Made by a program: the position numbers and the translations under genes. A DNA stretch of 64,000 bases from contig NZ_JACYXL010000001.1 in the NCBI RefSeq assembly GCF_014842995.1, positions 435,183-499,182 of the forward strand, given 5' to 3'. Below the pieces are notes generated by a model. It was not told the origin of the DNA. It saw only the letters and a program-made list of their open reading frames with translations, and did not search any database. The DNA is from Rhodanobacter sp. 7MK24 (GTDB lineage: Bacteria > Pseudomonadota > Gammaproteobacteria > Xanthomonadales > Rhodanobacteraceae). Positions 12,457 to 20,592 of the stretch are shown here, in pieces (positions within the stretch are counted from its first letter, which is position 1; each line of letters opens with the position of its first letter).

Positions 12457-13347
12457 ATGCTCGCCTTCCTCCCCGCCCTGATCCGCGTGCCGCTGGTGGT
12501 GTTGCTGCTGGCGCTCAACGTGCTGCTGCACGTGCTGCCGCTGTTCGCGCTCACCCTGCTGAAGCTGCTGATGCCCGTGGCCGGGTTCCGTCGCGCCTGC
12601 TCGCGTGTGCTGGTGGCGATCGCGGAGAGCTGGATAGCCGGGAACAACGCGTTGTTCGCACTGTTCACGCGCATCCACTGGCAGGTGGACGGGCTGGATG
12701 GCCTGCGCCGAGATGCCAATTACCTTGTGCTGGCCAACCACCAGAGCTGGGTGGACATCCCGGTGCTGCAGAAGCTGTTGAACCGGCGCATCCCGTTTCT
12801 GCGCTTCTTCCTCAAGAGCCAATTGATCTGGGTACCGTTGATGGGGCCGGCGTGGTGGGCGCTGGATTTCCCCTTTATGAAGCGTTACTCGCGGGAAACG
12901 CTGGCCCGGCGCCCGGAACTGGCCGGTCGCGACATGGAAGCCACCCGCCGCGCCTGCGCCAAATTCCGCCAGTTGCCGGTGTCGGTAATGAACTTCGTGG
13001 AGGGGACGCGCTTCACGCCGGCCAAGCACGATGCGCAGGGTTCGCCGTACCGCCACCTGCTGAAGCCGCGCGCCGGCGGCGTGGCCTTCGTCCTCGATGC
13101 GATGGGCGAAGGGCTTGACGCTATTCTCGAAGTCGCGATCGTTTATCCTGATGGCCCATGCAGCATCCTCGACCTGATTGCCGGGCGCCTGCGCGAGGTG
13201 CGGGTGAGTTTGCTGCAGCGGGCGATCACGCCGGAGTTGCGCGGGGACTACGAGCGCGACGAGGCCTTCCGCCTGCGTTTTCAGGCGTGGGTCAACGAGC
13301 TCTGGCAGGAGCAGGATGCGCGGCTGACGCGCTTGCTGGATGCCTGA
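12457..13347 (+). CDS. Membrane acyltransferase of the PlsC/YihG type
   Basis: The product is 296 residues with an N-terminal membrane anchor rich in Leu/Val (about residues 1-45), then a glycerolipid acyltransferase domain. The catalytic HX4D box is NHQSWVD (about residues 92-98), the substrate loop is FMKRYSRET, and the third block is NFVEGTRFTPAKH. This fits YihG-like lysophospholipid acyltransferases, which act at the inner membrane. It begins 10 bases after sufS and may be co-transcribed, although no functional link to iron-sulfur assembly is obvious. Confidence 0.88.
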   Translation: MLAFLPALIRVPLVVLLLALNVLLHVLPLFALTLLKLLMPVAGFRRACSRVLVAIAESWIAGNNALFALFTRIHWQVDGLDGLRRDANYLVLANHQSWVDIPVLQKLLNRRIPFLRFFLKSQLIWVPLMGPAWWALDFPFMKRYSRETLARRPELAGRDMEATRRACAKFRQLPVSVMNFVEGTRFTPAKHDAQGSPYRHLLKPRAGGVAFVLDAMGEGLDAILEVAIVYPDGPCSILDLIAGRLREVRVSLLQRAITPELRGDYERDEAFRLRFQAWVNELWQEQDARLTRLLDA

Positions 13348-13480
13348 ATACCGCGTGAGGCGGAAGGATGGCACGCCGTTCGCCTCGGCATGACGGCGAG
13401 GTAGACTTGGCGGCGTAGCCGCCACGTGGTCATGCAGGCGGGCAATGGGGGTTAAGGATGGCGCTGGAGCGATACACACC

Positions 13481-14101
13481 ATGAGTGAGGCGAAGCTCGC
13501 ACCGGCGGGATCGGGCGGAGCACGCGCTACGGGCGTGTTGCAGGCGATTGCGCGCATGTCGTCCACGCGGACGAATTACTGGGTCGGCCACGCTACCGAT
13601 TTCCTGGTCAGCTTTGCCCTGCTCGGCGCCTCGTTCTGGCTGGATCACAGCCGGCCGCTGTTGTCGGCGCTGGTGTTCCTGCTCGGCTTGTTCATCTTCA
13701 GCTTCATCGAGTACGCCTTCCACCGTTGGCTGTTCCATGGTGCGCTGCGCTTGTTCGAGCGCGGACACACCGTTCATCACGAACAGCCGCTGGGCTACGA
13801 CTCGTTGCCGTTCTTCTTCCCGCCCGCGGTGGTGGTGCTGCTCGCTGCGGTGCTGACGCTGGCGCTGCCCGCGGCGACCGCCTTGCTGCTTTCGGGCGCA
13901 ATCGCGCTGGGCTATGCGCTGTACGGTTTCAGCCACCTCGTGATCCACCGGCGCGGCCGCTTCAACCATCCGCTGGCGCGAAAGTGGGCTGCCGTGCATC
14001 ACGTGCACCACCATCATCCCGACAAGAATTACGGCGTCACCTCGCCGCTGTGGGATTTCCTGCTGGGCACGTGGTACGTGTCCAAGAGCAAGGTCAGGTG
14101 A
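13481..14101 (+). CDS. Fatty acid hydroxylase / sterol desaturase superfamily protein
   Basis: The 206-residue integral membrane protein carries the histidine clusters of di-iron membrane hydroxylases: HRWLFH, HTVHHEQP, HLVIHRR and HHVHHHHPDKNYG. Four hydrophobic helices surround them. The fold suggests 2-hydroxylation of fatty acids or a related lipid modification, but the exact substrate is not known. The start at 13481 (MSEAKLAP) follows a GGAG about 14 bases upstream. An in-frame ATG at 13445 would add 12 residues. The 133-base gap after the acyltransferase holds a small GGCGGC-TAGCCGCC hairpin only. Confidence 0.85.
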   Translation: MSEAKLAPAGSGGARATGVLQAIARMSSTRTNYWVGHATDFLVSFALLGASFWLDHSRPLLSALVFLLGLFIFSFIEYAFHRWLFHGALRLFERGHTVHHEQPLGYDSLPFFFPPAVVVLLAAVLTLALPAATALLLSGAIALGYALYGFSHLVIHRRGRFNHPLARKWAAVHHVHHHHPDKNYGVTSPLWDFLLGTWYVSKSKVR

Positions 14102-14162
14102 TTTTTGCGATCATCCCTGATCGCGAAGATCACACGGGCGGCTATCCATGGCCGCACTTTTC
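14102..14162 (+). repeat. Family A dispersed repeat, copy 1
   Basis: This copy reads TTTTTGCGATCATCCCTGAT, then CGCGAAGATCACACGGGC, then GGCTATCCATGGCCGCACTT ending TTCA. It contains a GATC-rich dyad and a second GCGGCCAT/ATGGCCGC-type dyad followed by a T-run. The same layout recurs nine more times in the window. It starts directly at the hydroxylase stop codon and may act as its terminator. Confidence 0.85.
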
Positions 14163-14210
14163 AGAGAAGCGCGCCTTGTAGGCGCAACCTGTGCGCTCTA
14201 CAGGTGGTTC

Positions 14211-14939
14211 TCAGCCCAATGGCAAGCCGCGCAGCTCCACGCCGTCGGCGTCCACGCGCAGCACCGAGCCTTGTTCGTACCAGTCACCGACCACGATGCG
14301 TTCGGCGGGCGCGCCGTCCAGTTCGAAGCGGTGGATCGCGGGACGATGGGTGTGGCCGTGGATCAGTCGCGTGACACCGGCGTTGCGCATGGCCTGCGTC
14401 ACGGCACCGGCGTCGACGTCCATGAGGGTTTCCATCGCACTGCCGGTGTGTGCGCGGCTTTCCGCGCGTGACTTGGCGGCGAAGGCGCGGCGCGCCTCCA
14501 GCGGCATGGCGAGGATCTGCGCCTTCCATTCCGGCGTGCGAACCTGCTTGCGCACGGTCTGGTAGGCCACGTCGCCGGTGCACAGGACGTCGCCGTGCAT
14601 CAGCAGGGTGGGGCGGCCGTGCAGCGTGTGCACGGTGCCGTCTTCCAGCAACTCGAAGCCGGCGCGGCGGGCAAACGCTTCGCCCAGCAGGAAATCGCGG
14701 TTGCCAACCATGAAGTACACCGGCACACCGGCGTCGCGCACGCCGCGGGTGGCGTCCGCGATGCGTTGCGGCAATTCGGCGTCGTCATCGTCGCCAACCC
14801 AGGCCTCCACCAGGTCGCCGAGGATGTACAGAGCGTCGGCGCGGCGCACTTCGTCACTGGCAAGGTAGCGTTCGAACAGTTCGGTGATGCGCGGACGGCT
14901 GTCGTCCAGGTGCAGGTCGGCAATGAACAGACTGGCCAT
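14211..14939 (-). CDS. lpxH: UDP-2,3-diacylglucosamine diphosphatase LpxH
   Basis: This 242-residue enzyme hydrolyses UDP-2,3-diacylglucosamine to lipid X in lipid A biosynthesis, on the cytoplasmic face of the inner membrane. Calcineurin-type metal ligands are visible: D8 and H10 (ADLHLDD), D42 (LGDLVE), N80-R81-D82 (GNRD), H115 (MHGD) and the terminal GHTH. Length is normal for the family. Its start lies 6 bases downstream of the cyclophilin stop, so the two are co-transcribed. Confidence 0.96.
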   Translation of the reverse strand: MASLFIADLHLDDSRPRITELFERYLASDEVRRADALYILGDLVEAWVGDDDDAELPQRIADATRGVRDAGVPVYFMVGNRDFLLGEAFARRAGFELLEDGTVHTLHGRPTLLMHGDVLCTGDVAYQTVRKQVRTPEWKAQILAMPLEARRAFAAKSRAESRAHTGSAMETLMDVDAGAVTQAMRNAGVTRLIHGHTHRPAIHRFELDGAPAERIVVGDWYEQGSVLRVDADGVELRGLPLG

Positions 14940-14945
14940 GGCCGA

Positions 14946-15596
14946 TCAGGGTACCTTGGTCGGCGCGGCCGCACTGGCAGCGGCGGCGGGTGCGGCTTCG
15001 CCCAGCACCTGCGCGCCTTCGATCACCACCAGCGGGTTGGGCACGTCGGCGGTGAACGGCCCGATGCCGTGGGTAGGCGTGGCGGCGATCTTGTCCACCA
15101 CATCCATGCCCTTGACGACCTTGCCGAACACCGCATAGCCCCAGGTAAGGCCGCTCTGGTTGCCCGTGAAATCGAGCCGGCGGTCGTCCACCAGGTTGAT
15201 GAAGAATTGCGAGGTGCCCGAGTTCGGATCGGCGCCGCGCGCCACCGCCACCGTGCCGCGCAGGTTCGTCAGGCCGTTGTCCGCCTCGCTGGCAATGGCC
15301 GGATGCGTGCGCTTGGGTTGCAGCTCGCGCGTGTACAGGCCGCCCTGTACGAGGTAGCCGGGGATGGCCCGGTGGAACACCGTGCCGGCGTAGAAGCCGT
15401 CGTGCACGTATTGCAGGAAGTTCGCCACGCTCTTGGGCGCCTTGTCCGGGAACAGCTCCAGCGTGATGTCGCCCAGCGACGTGTGCAGCACCACCTGCGG
15501 GTCGGCCGTGTCCGCCGGTTTGGCGTTCTGCGCCCACAGCGCAGGGGCGAACAGGGCAGTGGACAGGAGCAGCAGGGCGAGCTTGGGCTTGGACAT
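14946..15596 (-). CDS. Periplasmic cyclophilin-type peptidyl-prolyl isomerase
   Basis: The 216-residue protein has a signal peptide (MSKPKLALLLLSTALFAPALWA) and a cyclophilin domain with FHRAIPGYLVQGG, GTVAVARG and SGTSQFFINL. It would assist folding of exported proteins. A low-complexity Ala/Pro tail follows the domain. The ATG at 15596 starts the signal peptide; the 15 open codons before it are not needed. It is the first gene of a two-gene unit with lpxH, a common pairing in these bacteria. Confidence 0.92.
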   Translation of the reverse strand: MSKPKLALLLLSTALFAPALWAQNAKPADTADPQVVLHTSLGDITLELFPDKAPKSVANFLQYVHDGFYAGTVFHRAIPGYLVQGGLYTRELQPKRTHPAIASEADNGLTNLRGTVAVARGADPNSGTSQFFINLVDDRRLDFTGNQSGLTWGYAVFGKVVKGMDVVDKIAATPTHGIGPFTADVPNPLVVIEGAQVLGEAAPAAAASAAAPTKVP

Positions 15597-15680
15597 GGAG
15601 GCAGGCCGTTCGAAGTATCCGCGCATGATACGCGGCCCCACGGCCGCATGCGCCTTTCGGGGTTCAGGATGGGTTCTTGA

Positions 15681-15942
15681 AGAGTGCGGCCATGGATGGC
15701 CGCTGGTGGCGTCAGGGAAGGGCGATGGGCTTGAGGCTCGCTGCTACCTGCCACGCTGCGGCGATTCCGGACGAATCGCACTGATACTCAAAGTGCGGCC
15801 ACGGATGGCCGCCCGTTTGATCTTCACGATCAGGGACGATCGCAAAACTCTGGATGGCCGTTGGTGGCGCAAGAGCAGGGCGAGAGCTTGAAACTTGCAG
15901 CTACCTGCCACGCCATGGCGATTCCGGACGAATCGCACTGGT
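15681..15942. repeat. Repeat cluster: two family B units flanking one inverted family A copy
   Basis: Two family B units (15681-15781 and about 15849-15942) each run from a GCGGCCATGGATGGCCGC-like dyad, through GCTACCTGCCACGC, to GCGATTCCGGACGAATCGCA. Between them an inverted family A copy occupies 15790-15848. The cluster fills the whole gap between the cyclophilin and ppx. Apparent open frames here (minus strand, beginning MRFVRNR) are repeat translations and not genes. Confidence 0.85.
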
Positions 15943-17505
15943 TCAACTCGTGGACAGCTCCAGCTCCAACCCCAGCTCGATCATCGGCGCCTGTTCCTGG
16001 TGCAGGTCCGCCTCGCTGAGCGGATGCTGCTCCAGCCACGCGGCAGGTAGCGAGAGCCGCAGCCGTTGGCGGGTGGCGGAGAGCTTCATCGGCGGCAGCG
16101 ACTCGGCGCGACGGCCACGGCGGAACAGTACGGCGAGACGCAGCAGCGCCGTGGTGTAGCGGGCGAGCGGGCGATAGCGTTGCGGCAGGGTGGCGATCAC
16201 CGCCTTGTCGGGCTTGCGCCGGTGCATCTCGACCACGGCGGCGAGCAGTTGCTGTTCCTGCCGCGAAAAGCCGGCGAGGTCGGCATGGCGCAGGATATAA
16301 GCGCCATGGTGATGGTGTTGGCTGTGCGCGATGGCGAGGCCGATCTCGTGCACGCGGGCGGCCCACGACAGCCATTCGCGTGCTTCGCCGTCCAGCTTCC
16401 ATGCCTTCGCGACCTGGTCGAACAGCTGCAGCGCAGTGGATTCCACCCGTCGCGCCTGCGCGCGATCCACGCCGTAACGGGTGGCTAGGGCATCGATGCT
16501 GCCGGTGCGCGGGTCGCTGCCGACGGCGCGGCCGAGCAGGTCCCACATCAGACCTTCGCGCATCGAGCTCTCGCACACGCGCATGCGCGCGATCCCCAGC
16601 GCCTCGAACGCGGCCTCGAAGATCACCACCGCGCCGGCGAGCACCGGCGCGCGCTCCTCGGCCAGGCCGGGCAGCTTGAGCGTGGCGATCGAGCCCTGCG
16701 CGAGGATCGCGTCGCGCAGTCCGGCCAGCGACGCAGGCGTGATGCCATCGTCGCTGAGCTTCATCGCCTGCACCACCGCGCCGATTGCCTTGGCGCTGCC
16801 GGAAGAGCCAAACGCTTCCTGCCAGCCGGATTCGCGATAGTCCTCGGCGAACTGCTGCAACAGCACGCCGATCTCGCCGCGCGCGCGCTGCCAGCGCTTG
16901 CGGTTGAGCTTGCCGCCGGGGAAGAAGCGCAGCGTGGAGGCGATGCAGCCGGCCTGCACGCTCTCGGTGTGCAAGGGTGCGAGACCGCGGCCGATGATGA
17001 ATTCGGTGCTGCCGCCACCCACGTCCATCACCAGCCGCGGCTCGCGCGAGGCAGGCAGGTCGTGCGCGGCGCCGAGGAAGATCAGGCGGCCTTCCTCGCG
17101 GCCCGACACCACTTCGATCGGGTGGCCCAGCGCGGCTTCGGCGGCGGTAAGGAACGCATGCGGTGCGGCCAGCCGGCGCACCGTGTTGGTGGCCACCGCG
17201 CGCACGCGCTGCGAAGGCAGGCCGGCGATGCGCTGGCCGAAGCGGGCCAGGCAATCCATGGCGCGGGCGCGGCGGTCGGCGTCCAGCGAACCATCGCTGC
17301 GCAAGCCTGCGGCCATGCGCACGCTGTCGCGCAGGCGATCGATCACCCGCGGTTCGCCGTGCTCCATGCGCGCAACGATCAGGTGGAAGCTGTTCGAGCC
17401 CATGTCCACGGCGGCCAGCAGCTCGCCATCGCGGATCGGGGTGTGTTCGGCCTGGCTCAAGCGCGGGTTCCTGGTCGACGCGGGTGGGGCGGCAATGCGC
17501 ATCAT
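15943..17505 (-). CDS. ppx: Exopolyphosphatase (Ppx/GppA family)
   Basis: This 520-residue enzyme would release phosphate from polyphosphate ends. The actin-like N-terminal ATPase fold is clear from AAVDMGSNSFHLIVAR (phosphate-binding loop 1) and VMDVGGGSTEF (loop 2). A C-terminal HD-like region contains WAARVHEIGLAIAHSQHHHHGAYIL. The start at 17505 (MMRIAAPP) was chosen over a 65-codon extension that overlaps the next gene. It is the last gene of the leftward phoB-phoR-ppk1 block. GppA activity (pppGpp hydrolysis) cannot be excluded, but the context favours Ppx. Confidence 0.93.
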   Translation of the reverse strand: MMRIAAPPASTRNPRLSQAEHTPIRDGELLAAVDMGSNSFHLIVARMEHGEPRVIDRLRDSVRMAAGLRSDGSLDADRRARAMDCLARFGQRIAGLPSQRVRAVATNTVRRLAAPHAFLTAAEAALGHPIEVVSGREEGRLIFLGAAHDLPASREPRLVMDVGGGSTEFIIGRGLAPLHTESVQAGCIASTLRFFPGGKLNRKRWQRARGEIGVLLQQFAEDYRESGWQEAFGSSGSAKAIGAVVQAMKLSDDGITPASLAGLRDAILAQGSIATLKLPGLAEERAPVLAGAVVIFEAAFEALGIARMRVCESSMREGLMWDLLGRAVGSDPRTGSIDALATRYGVDRAQARRVESTALQLFDQVAKAWKLDGEAREWLSWAARVHEIGLAIAHSQHHHHGAYILRHADLAGFSRQEQQLLAAVVEMHRRKPDKAVIATLPQRYRPLARYTTALLRLAVLFRRGRRAESLPPMKLSATRQRLRLSLPAAWLEQHPLSEADLHQEQAPMIELGLELELSTS

Positions 17506-17564
17506 GCCGTATTCGCCCGCCGCTTTCCTCGCATGCGTGAGGTGCGGCCCGGAATGCCGGCGAT

Positions 17565-18341
17565 TCAACCGGGATTGTGTGTCGCTGGCATCCCGTTCAC
17601 CTGTTGCAGCGGCCCTACCGTGACGTGGCCGCTCCAGCCCTCGAACACCTTGACGGCCGCCTGGTCGATGGCCTTGGTCATCATCTGGATGGGCGGGCAT
17701 TGCTCAGGGGTGCTTGCCATGCTCGGGTCGGCAGGCGTGGTGATTCCCGCCATGCAGTAGTGGCCGCCGGGACCGGTCAGATGGGCCAGCCGGGCCATGC
17801 CCTGCTCGTAGCGCTTCTCGGCACGCACCGCCGCCGTGGCGTCGCCATAGGTGGGGCGCATGCGTGCGAGCAATTGATCGGTCGCCTTCCGTTCGGCCGG
17901 CGCGAGCGAGGCATCAAGCGTGGCGGATGCAGCGGCGAAGTCCGATTGCGGACGCTCGGATGCGAGCGCCAGCCAGGCCGCCGCCAACGGACGATTTGCC
18001 GGCTGGTGGTCGCCATCGAGCGCCATGATGCCGAGCACGTACTGCGCTGGCTTGCTGGCCCAGCTGGCCGCCGTGGCGAAGAACTTCTGTGCCTGCCCGA
18101 AATGGTGCAGACCGTAGCTTTGCGTGCCCAGGCAGTAGTAGTAATCACCCGGCAGGAACTGTTCTTCGCCGATCGCGCATGCGGCGCCGGCCAGTTCGGC
18201 GTCGCTCGGTGCCGAGCTGGCGGGGGCGGGTATCCCGGTTGTCTCGCTGGCGGCCAGGGCCGTCGATGACATGCCGGCGATGCTGGCAATGCCCATCGCA
18301 AACCCCAGCACGCGCCTCATTTTCACAGGTAACCCGTACAT
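17565..18341 (-). CDS. Exported Sel1/TPR-like protein between ppk1 and ppx
   Basis: The product is about 258 residues with a signal peptide (MRRVLGFAMGIASIAGMSSTALA). A helical-repeat pattern follows, such as YYYCLGTQSYGLHHFGQAQKFF and QYVLGIMALDGDHQPANRPLAAAWLALA, that resembles Sel1-like repeats. It is predicted to be periplasmic or anchored outside. No enzymatic motif is visible. It could start at 18341 (MYGLPVK) or at 18320 (MRRVLGF); neither has a strong ribosome site. Its place between the polyphosphate kinase and the exopolyphosphatase suggests a link to phosphate metabolism, which is only an inference from position. Confidence 0.75.
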   Translation of the reverse strand: MYGLPVKMRRVLGFAMGIASIAGMSSTALAASETTGIPAPASSAPSDAELAGAACAIGEEQFLPGDYYYCLGTQSYGLHHFGQAQKFFATAASWASKPAQYVLGIMALDGDHQPANRPLAAAWLALASERPQSDFAAASATLDASLAPAERKATDQLLARMRPTYGDATAAVRAEKRYEQGMARLAHLTGPGGHYCMAGITTPADPSMASTPEQCPPIQMMTKAIDQAAVKVFEGWSGHVTVGPLQQVNGMPATHNPG

Positions 18342-18444
18342 GTCCGGCCCCAGTTGGCGAAGGTGGTCTGATGGATGTCCCCATCGGCGGATATCCTCGT
18401 CGAAGGATGCGGCAGGCAGGATGTTCTGCCTGGCGTCCTCCGCC

Positions 18445-20556
18445 TCACGGGCACAGCTTCTCCAGCAACGTCTGCTGTGCACTGTAGGGAGCCTGTTTGC
18501 CCGGCGTGGCACGGGTGTAGCGACCGTTGCCGTCGAGCAGCCATGCCTGGGTGTTGTCGGCCAGGCTGTTGGCGAGGGTTTCATCGTAGATGCGTGTGGA
18601 CAGGTCGGGGTCGCGGATGGGAAAGGCGATCTCGATGCGGCGCATCAGGTTGCGCTCCATCCAGTCGGCACTGGCGCAGTAAAGTTCCGGCGCGCCATCG
18701 TTGCCGAACCAGTACACGCGGCTGTGCTCCAGGAAGCGTCCCACGATGGAGCGTACGCGGATGCGCTCGGAGATGCCGGGCAGGCCGGGACGCAGCGTGC
18801 AGGCGCCGCGCACGATCAGGTCGATTTCCACGCCGGCCTGCGAGGCGCGGTACAGCGCTTCGATCACGTGCGCTTCGTTGAGCGCATTGAGCTTGGCCAC
18901 GATGCGTGCGGGGCGGCCGGCGCGGGCCAGCTCGGTTTCGCGCCCGATGCGTTCCATCACGCCGGCGTAGAGCGTGAACGGCGAATGCAGCAGGCGCTTG
19001 AGCGCGATGCGCGGGCCCAGGCCGGAGAGCTGCTGGAACACCTTGTGCAGGTCTTCGCCGATCTCGGGGTCGGCGGTCATCAGGCCGATGTCGGTATAGG
19101 TGCGGCTGTTGATCTGGTGGTAGTTGCCGGTGGAGAGATGGGCGTAGCGGCGCAGCGTGTCGCCCTCGCGGCGCACGATCAGCATCATCTTGGCGTGGGT
19201 CTTGTAGCCCACCACGCCGTACACCACCTGCACGCCGGCCTCCTGCAGGCGCGTGGCGAGGCGGATATTGGCCTCCTCGTCGAATCGCGCGCGCAATTCG
19301 ATCACCACGGTGACGTCCTTGCCGTGGCGTGCCGCCTCGACCAACAGATCAACCAGCGGGGTGTCCTCGCCGGCGCGGTACAGGGTCTGCTTGATCGCCA
19401 GCACGTTGGGATCGGTGCTGGCCTGGCGCAGCAGGTCCACCACAGCGGCGAAGCTCTGGTAGGGGTGGTGCAGCAGCACGTCGCGCTGGGCGATCTGCTC
19501 GAACTTGTCGCGGCTGCTTTCCAGCTCGGCGGGGAGCTTCGGGGTGAAGCGCGGGTACTTCAGCTCCGGGCGATCCAGCCAGTCGTAGATCAGCCCGGCG
19601 CGGATGATGTTGACCGGGCCGTCGCAGCGGTAGACGTCGGCCTCTTCCAACTGGAAGTTGTGCGTCAGCATCGAGGTGATGGACTGCGGGCAGTCGCTGG
19701 CGATCTCCAGCCGTACCGGCCGTGCGTAGCCGCGTCCCACCAGTCCCTCGCTGAGCGCGAGGGCGAGATTCTCGACCTCGGCTTCCTCCACGATCAGCTC
19801 GCTGTTGCGGGTGACGCGGAACTGCCAGGATCCGACCACCTTGAAGCCGGGGAACATCTGGTCGACGAAGGCGTGCAGCAGTTCGGCGAGGAACACGAAG
19901 TGATCGCCCTCGCCGCACACCTCGGCGGGCACGCGGATGATGCGCGGCAACGAGCGCGGCGCGCGTACCAGCGCCATGTGGCCTTCGTGGCCGAAGGCGT
20001 CACGGCCCTTCAGCACCACCGCGATGTTCAGCGTCTTGTTGAGGATGCGCGGGAACGGATGGGCCGGGTCCAACCCCAGCGGCGACAGCACGGGCAGCAC
20101 TTCGTGCTCGAAATAGCCCTGCAACCAGCGCTTCTGGCGTGTGGTCCACTGCGTACGGGTCAGGATGTGGATGCGCTCGGCGTTCAACTGCGGGCGCAGT
20201 TCCTGCTGCCAGATCGCATATTGTTCGGCGACCAGCTCCAGCACGCGGTTGCGGATGCGCGCGAGCAGCTCAGGCGGCGACAGGCCGTCCGGCCCCGGCG
20301 CGGCCGAGCCAAAGGCGTGGTGGTGCTTGAGCATCGCCACGCGCACCTCGAAGAATTCGTCGAGGTTGTTCGCCACGATGCTGAGGAAGCGCAGTCGCTC
20401 GAGCAGAGGCACCGTGGTATCGCGCGCCATCGCCAGCACCCTGAAGTTGAATTCCAGTGCGGCCAATTCGCGGCTCAGGTAGAGCTCGGGAGCGGAGAGG
20501 TCTGGGGGCTTGGGAGTCTGGGCGTCGGTGCGTCGCATGCACGCATTCTGGCGCAT
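18445..20556 (-). CDS. ppk1: Polyphosphate kinase Ppk1
   Basis: This 703-residue enzyme reversibly makes polyphosphate from ATP. Family blocks are ELYLSRELAALEFNFRVL near the N-terminus, LSIVANNLDEFFEVRVAML, VGYKTHAKMMLIVRRE (first phospholipase-D-like histidine region) and THLSTGNYH-like YAHLSTGNYHQINSRTYTD. An ATG six codons later (20538) is equally plausible. It starts 36 bases after phoR and belongs to the same leftward block, consistent with Pho-regulon control. Confidence 0.96.
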   Translation of the reverse strand: MRQNACMRRTDAQTPKPPDLSAPELYLSRELAALEFNFRVLAMARDTTVPLLERLRFLSIVANNLDEFFEVRVAMLKHHHAFGSAAPGPDGLSPPELLARIRNRVLELVAEQYAIWQQELRPQLNAERIHILTRTQWTTRQKRWLQGYFEHEVLPVLSPLGLDPAHPFPRILNKTLNIAVVLKGRDAFGHEGHMALVRAPRSLPRIIRVPAEVCGEGDHFVFLAELLHAFVDQMFPGFKVVGSWQFRVTRNSELIVEEAEVENLALALSEGLVGRGYARPVRLEIASDCPQSITSMLTHNFQLEEADVYRCDGPVNIIRAGLIYDWLDRPELKYPRFTPKLPAELESSRDKFEQIAQRDVLLHHPYQSFAAVVDLLRQASTDPNVLAIKQTLYRAGEDTPLVDLLVEAARHGKDVTVVIELRARFDEEANIRLATRLQEAGVQVVYGVVGYKTHAKMMLIVRREGDTLRRYAHLSTGNYHQINSRTYTDIGLMTADPEIGEDLHKVFQQLSGLGPRIALKRLLHSPFTLYAGVMERIGRETELARAGRPARIVAKLNALNEAHVIEALYRASQAGVEIDLIVRGACTLRPGLPGISERIRVRSIVGRFLEHSRVYWFGNDGAPELYCASADWMERNLMRRIEIAFPIRDPDLSTRIYDETLANSLADNTQAWLLDGNGRYTRATPGKQAPYSAQQTLLEKLCP

Positions 20557-20592
20557 GCGCGGTGGTTGGTGCGCGCCGTGGCGTGCAGCGCT

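Noticed and set aside
15744-15938. Minus-strand mini-ORFs beginning MRFVRNR (also at 15781 and 39130)
   Set aside because: The shared peptide is just the translation of family B repeat ends and not a protein family; there is no ribosome site.
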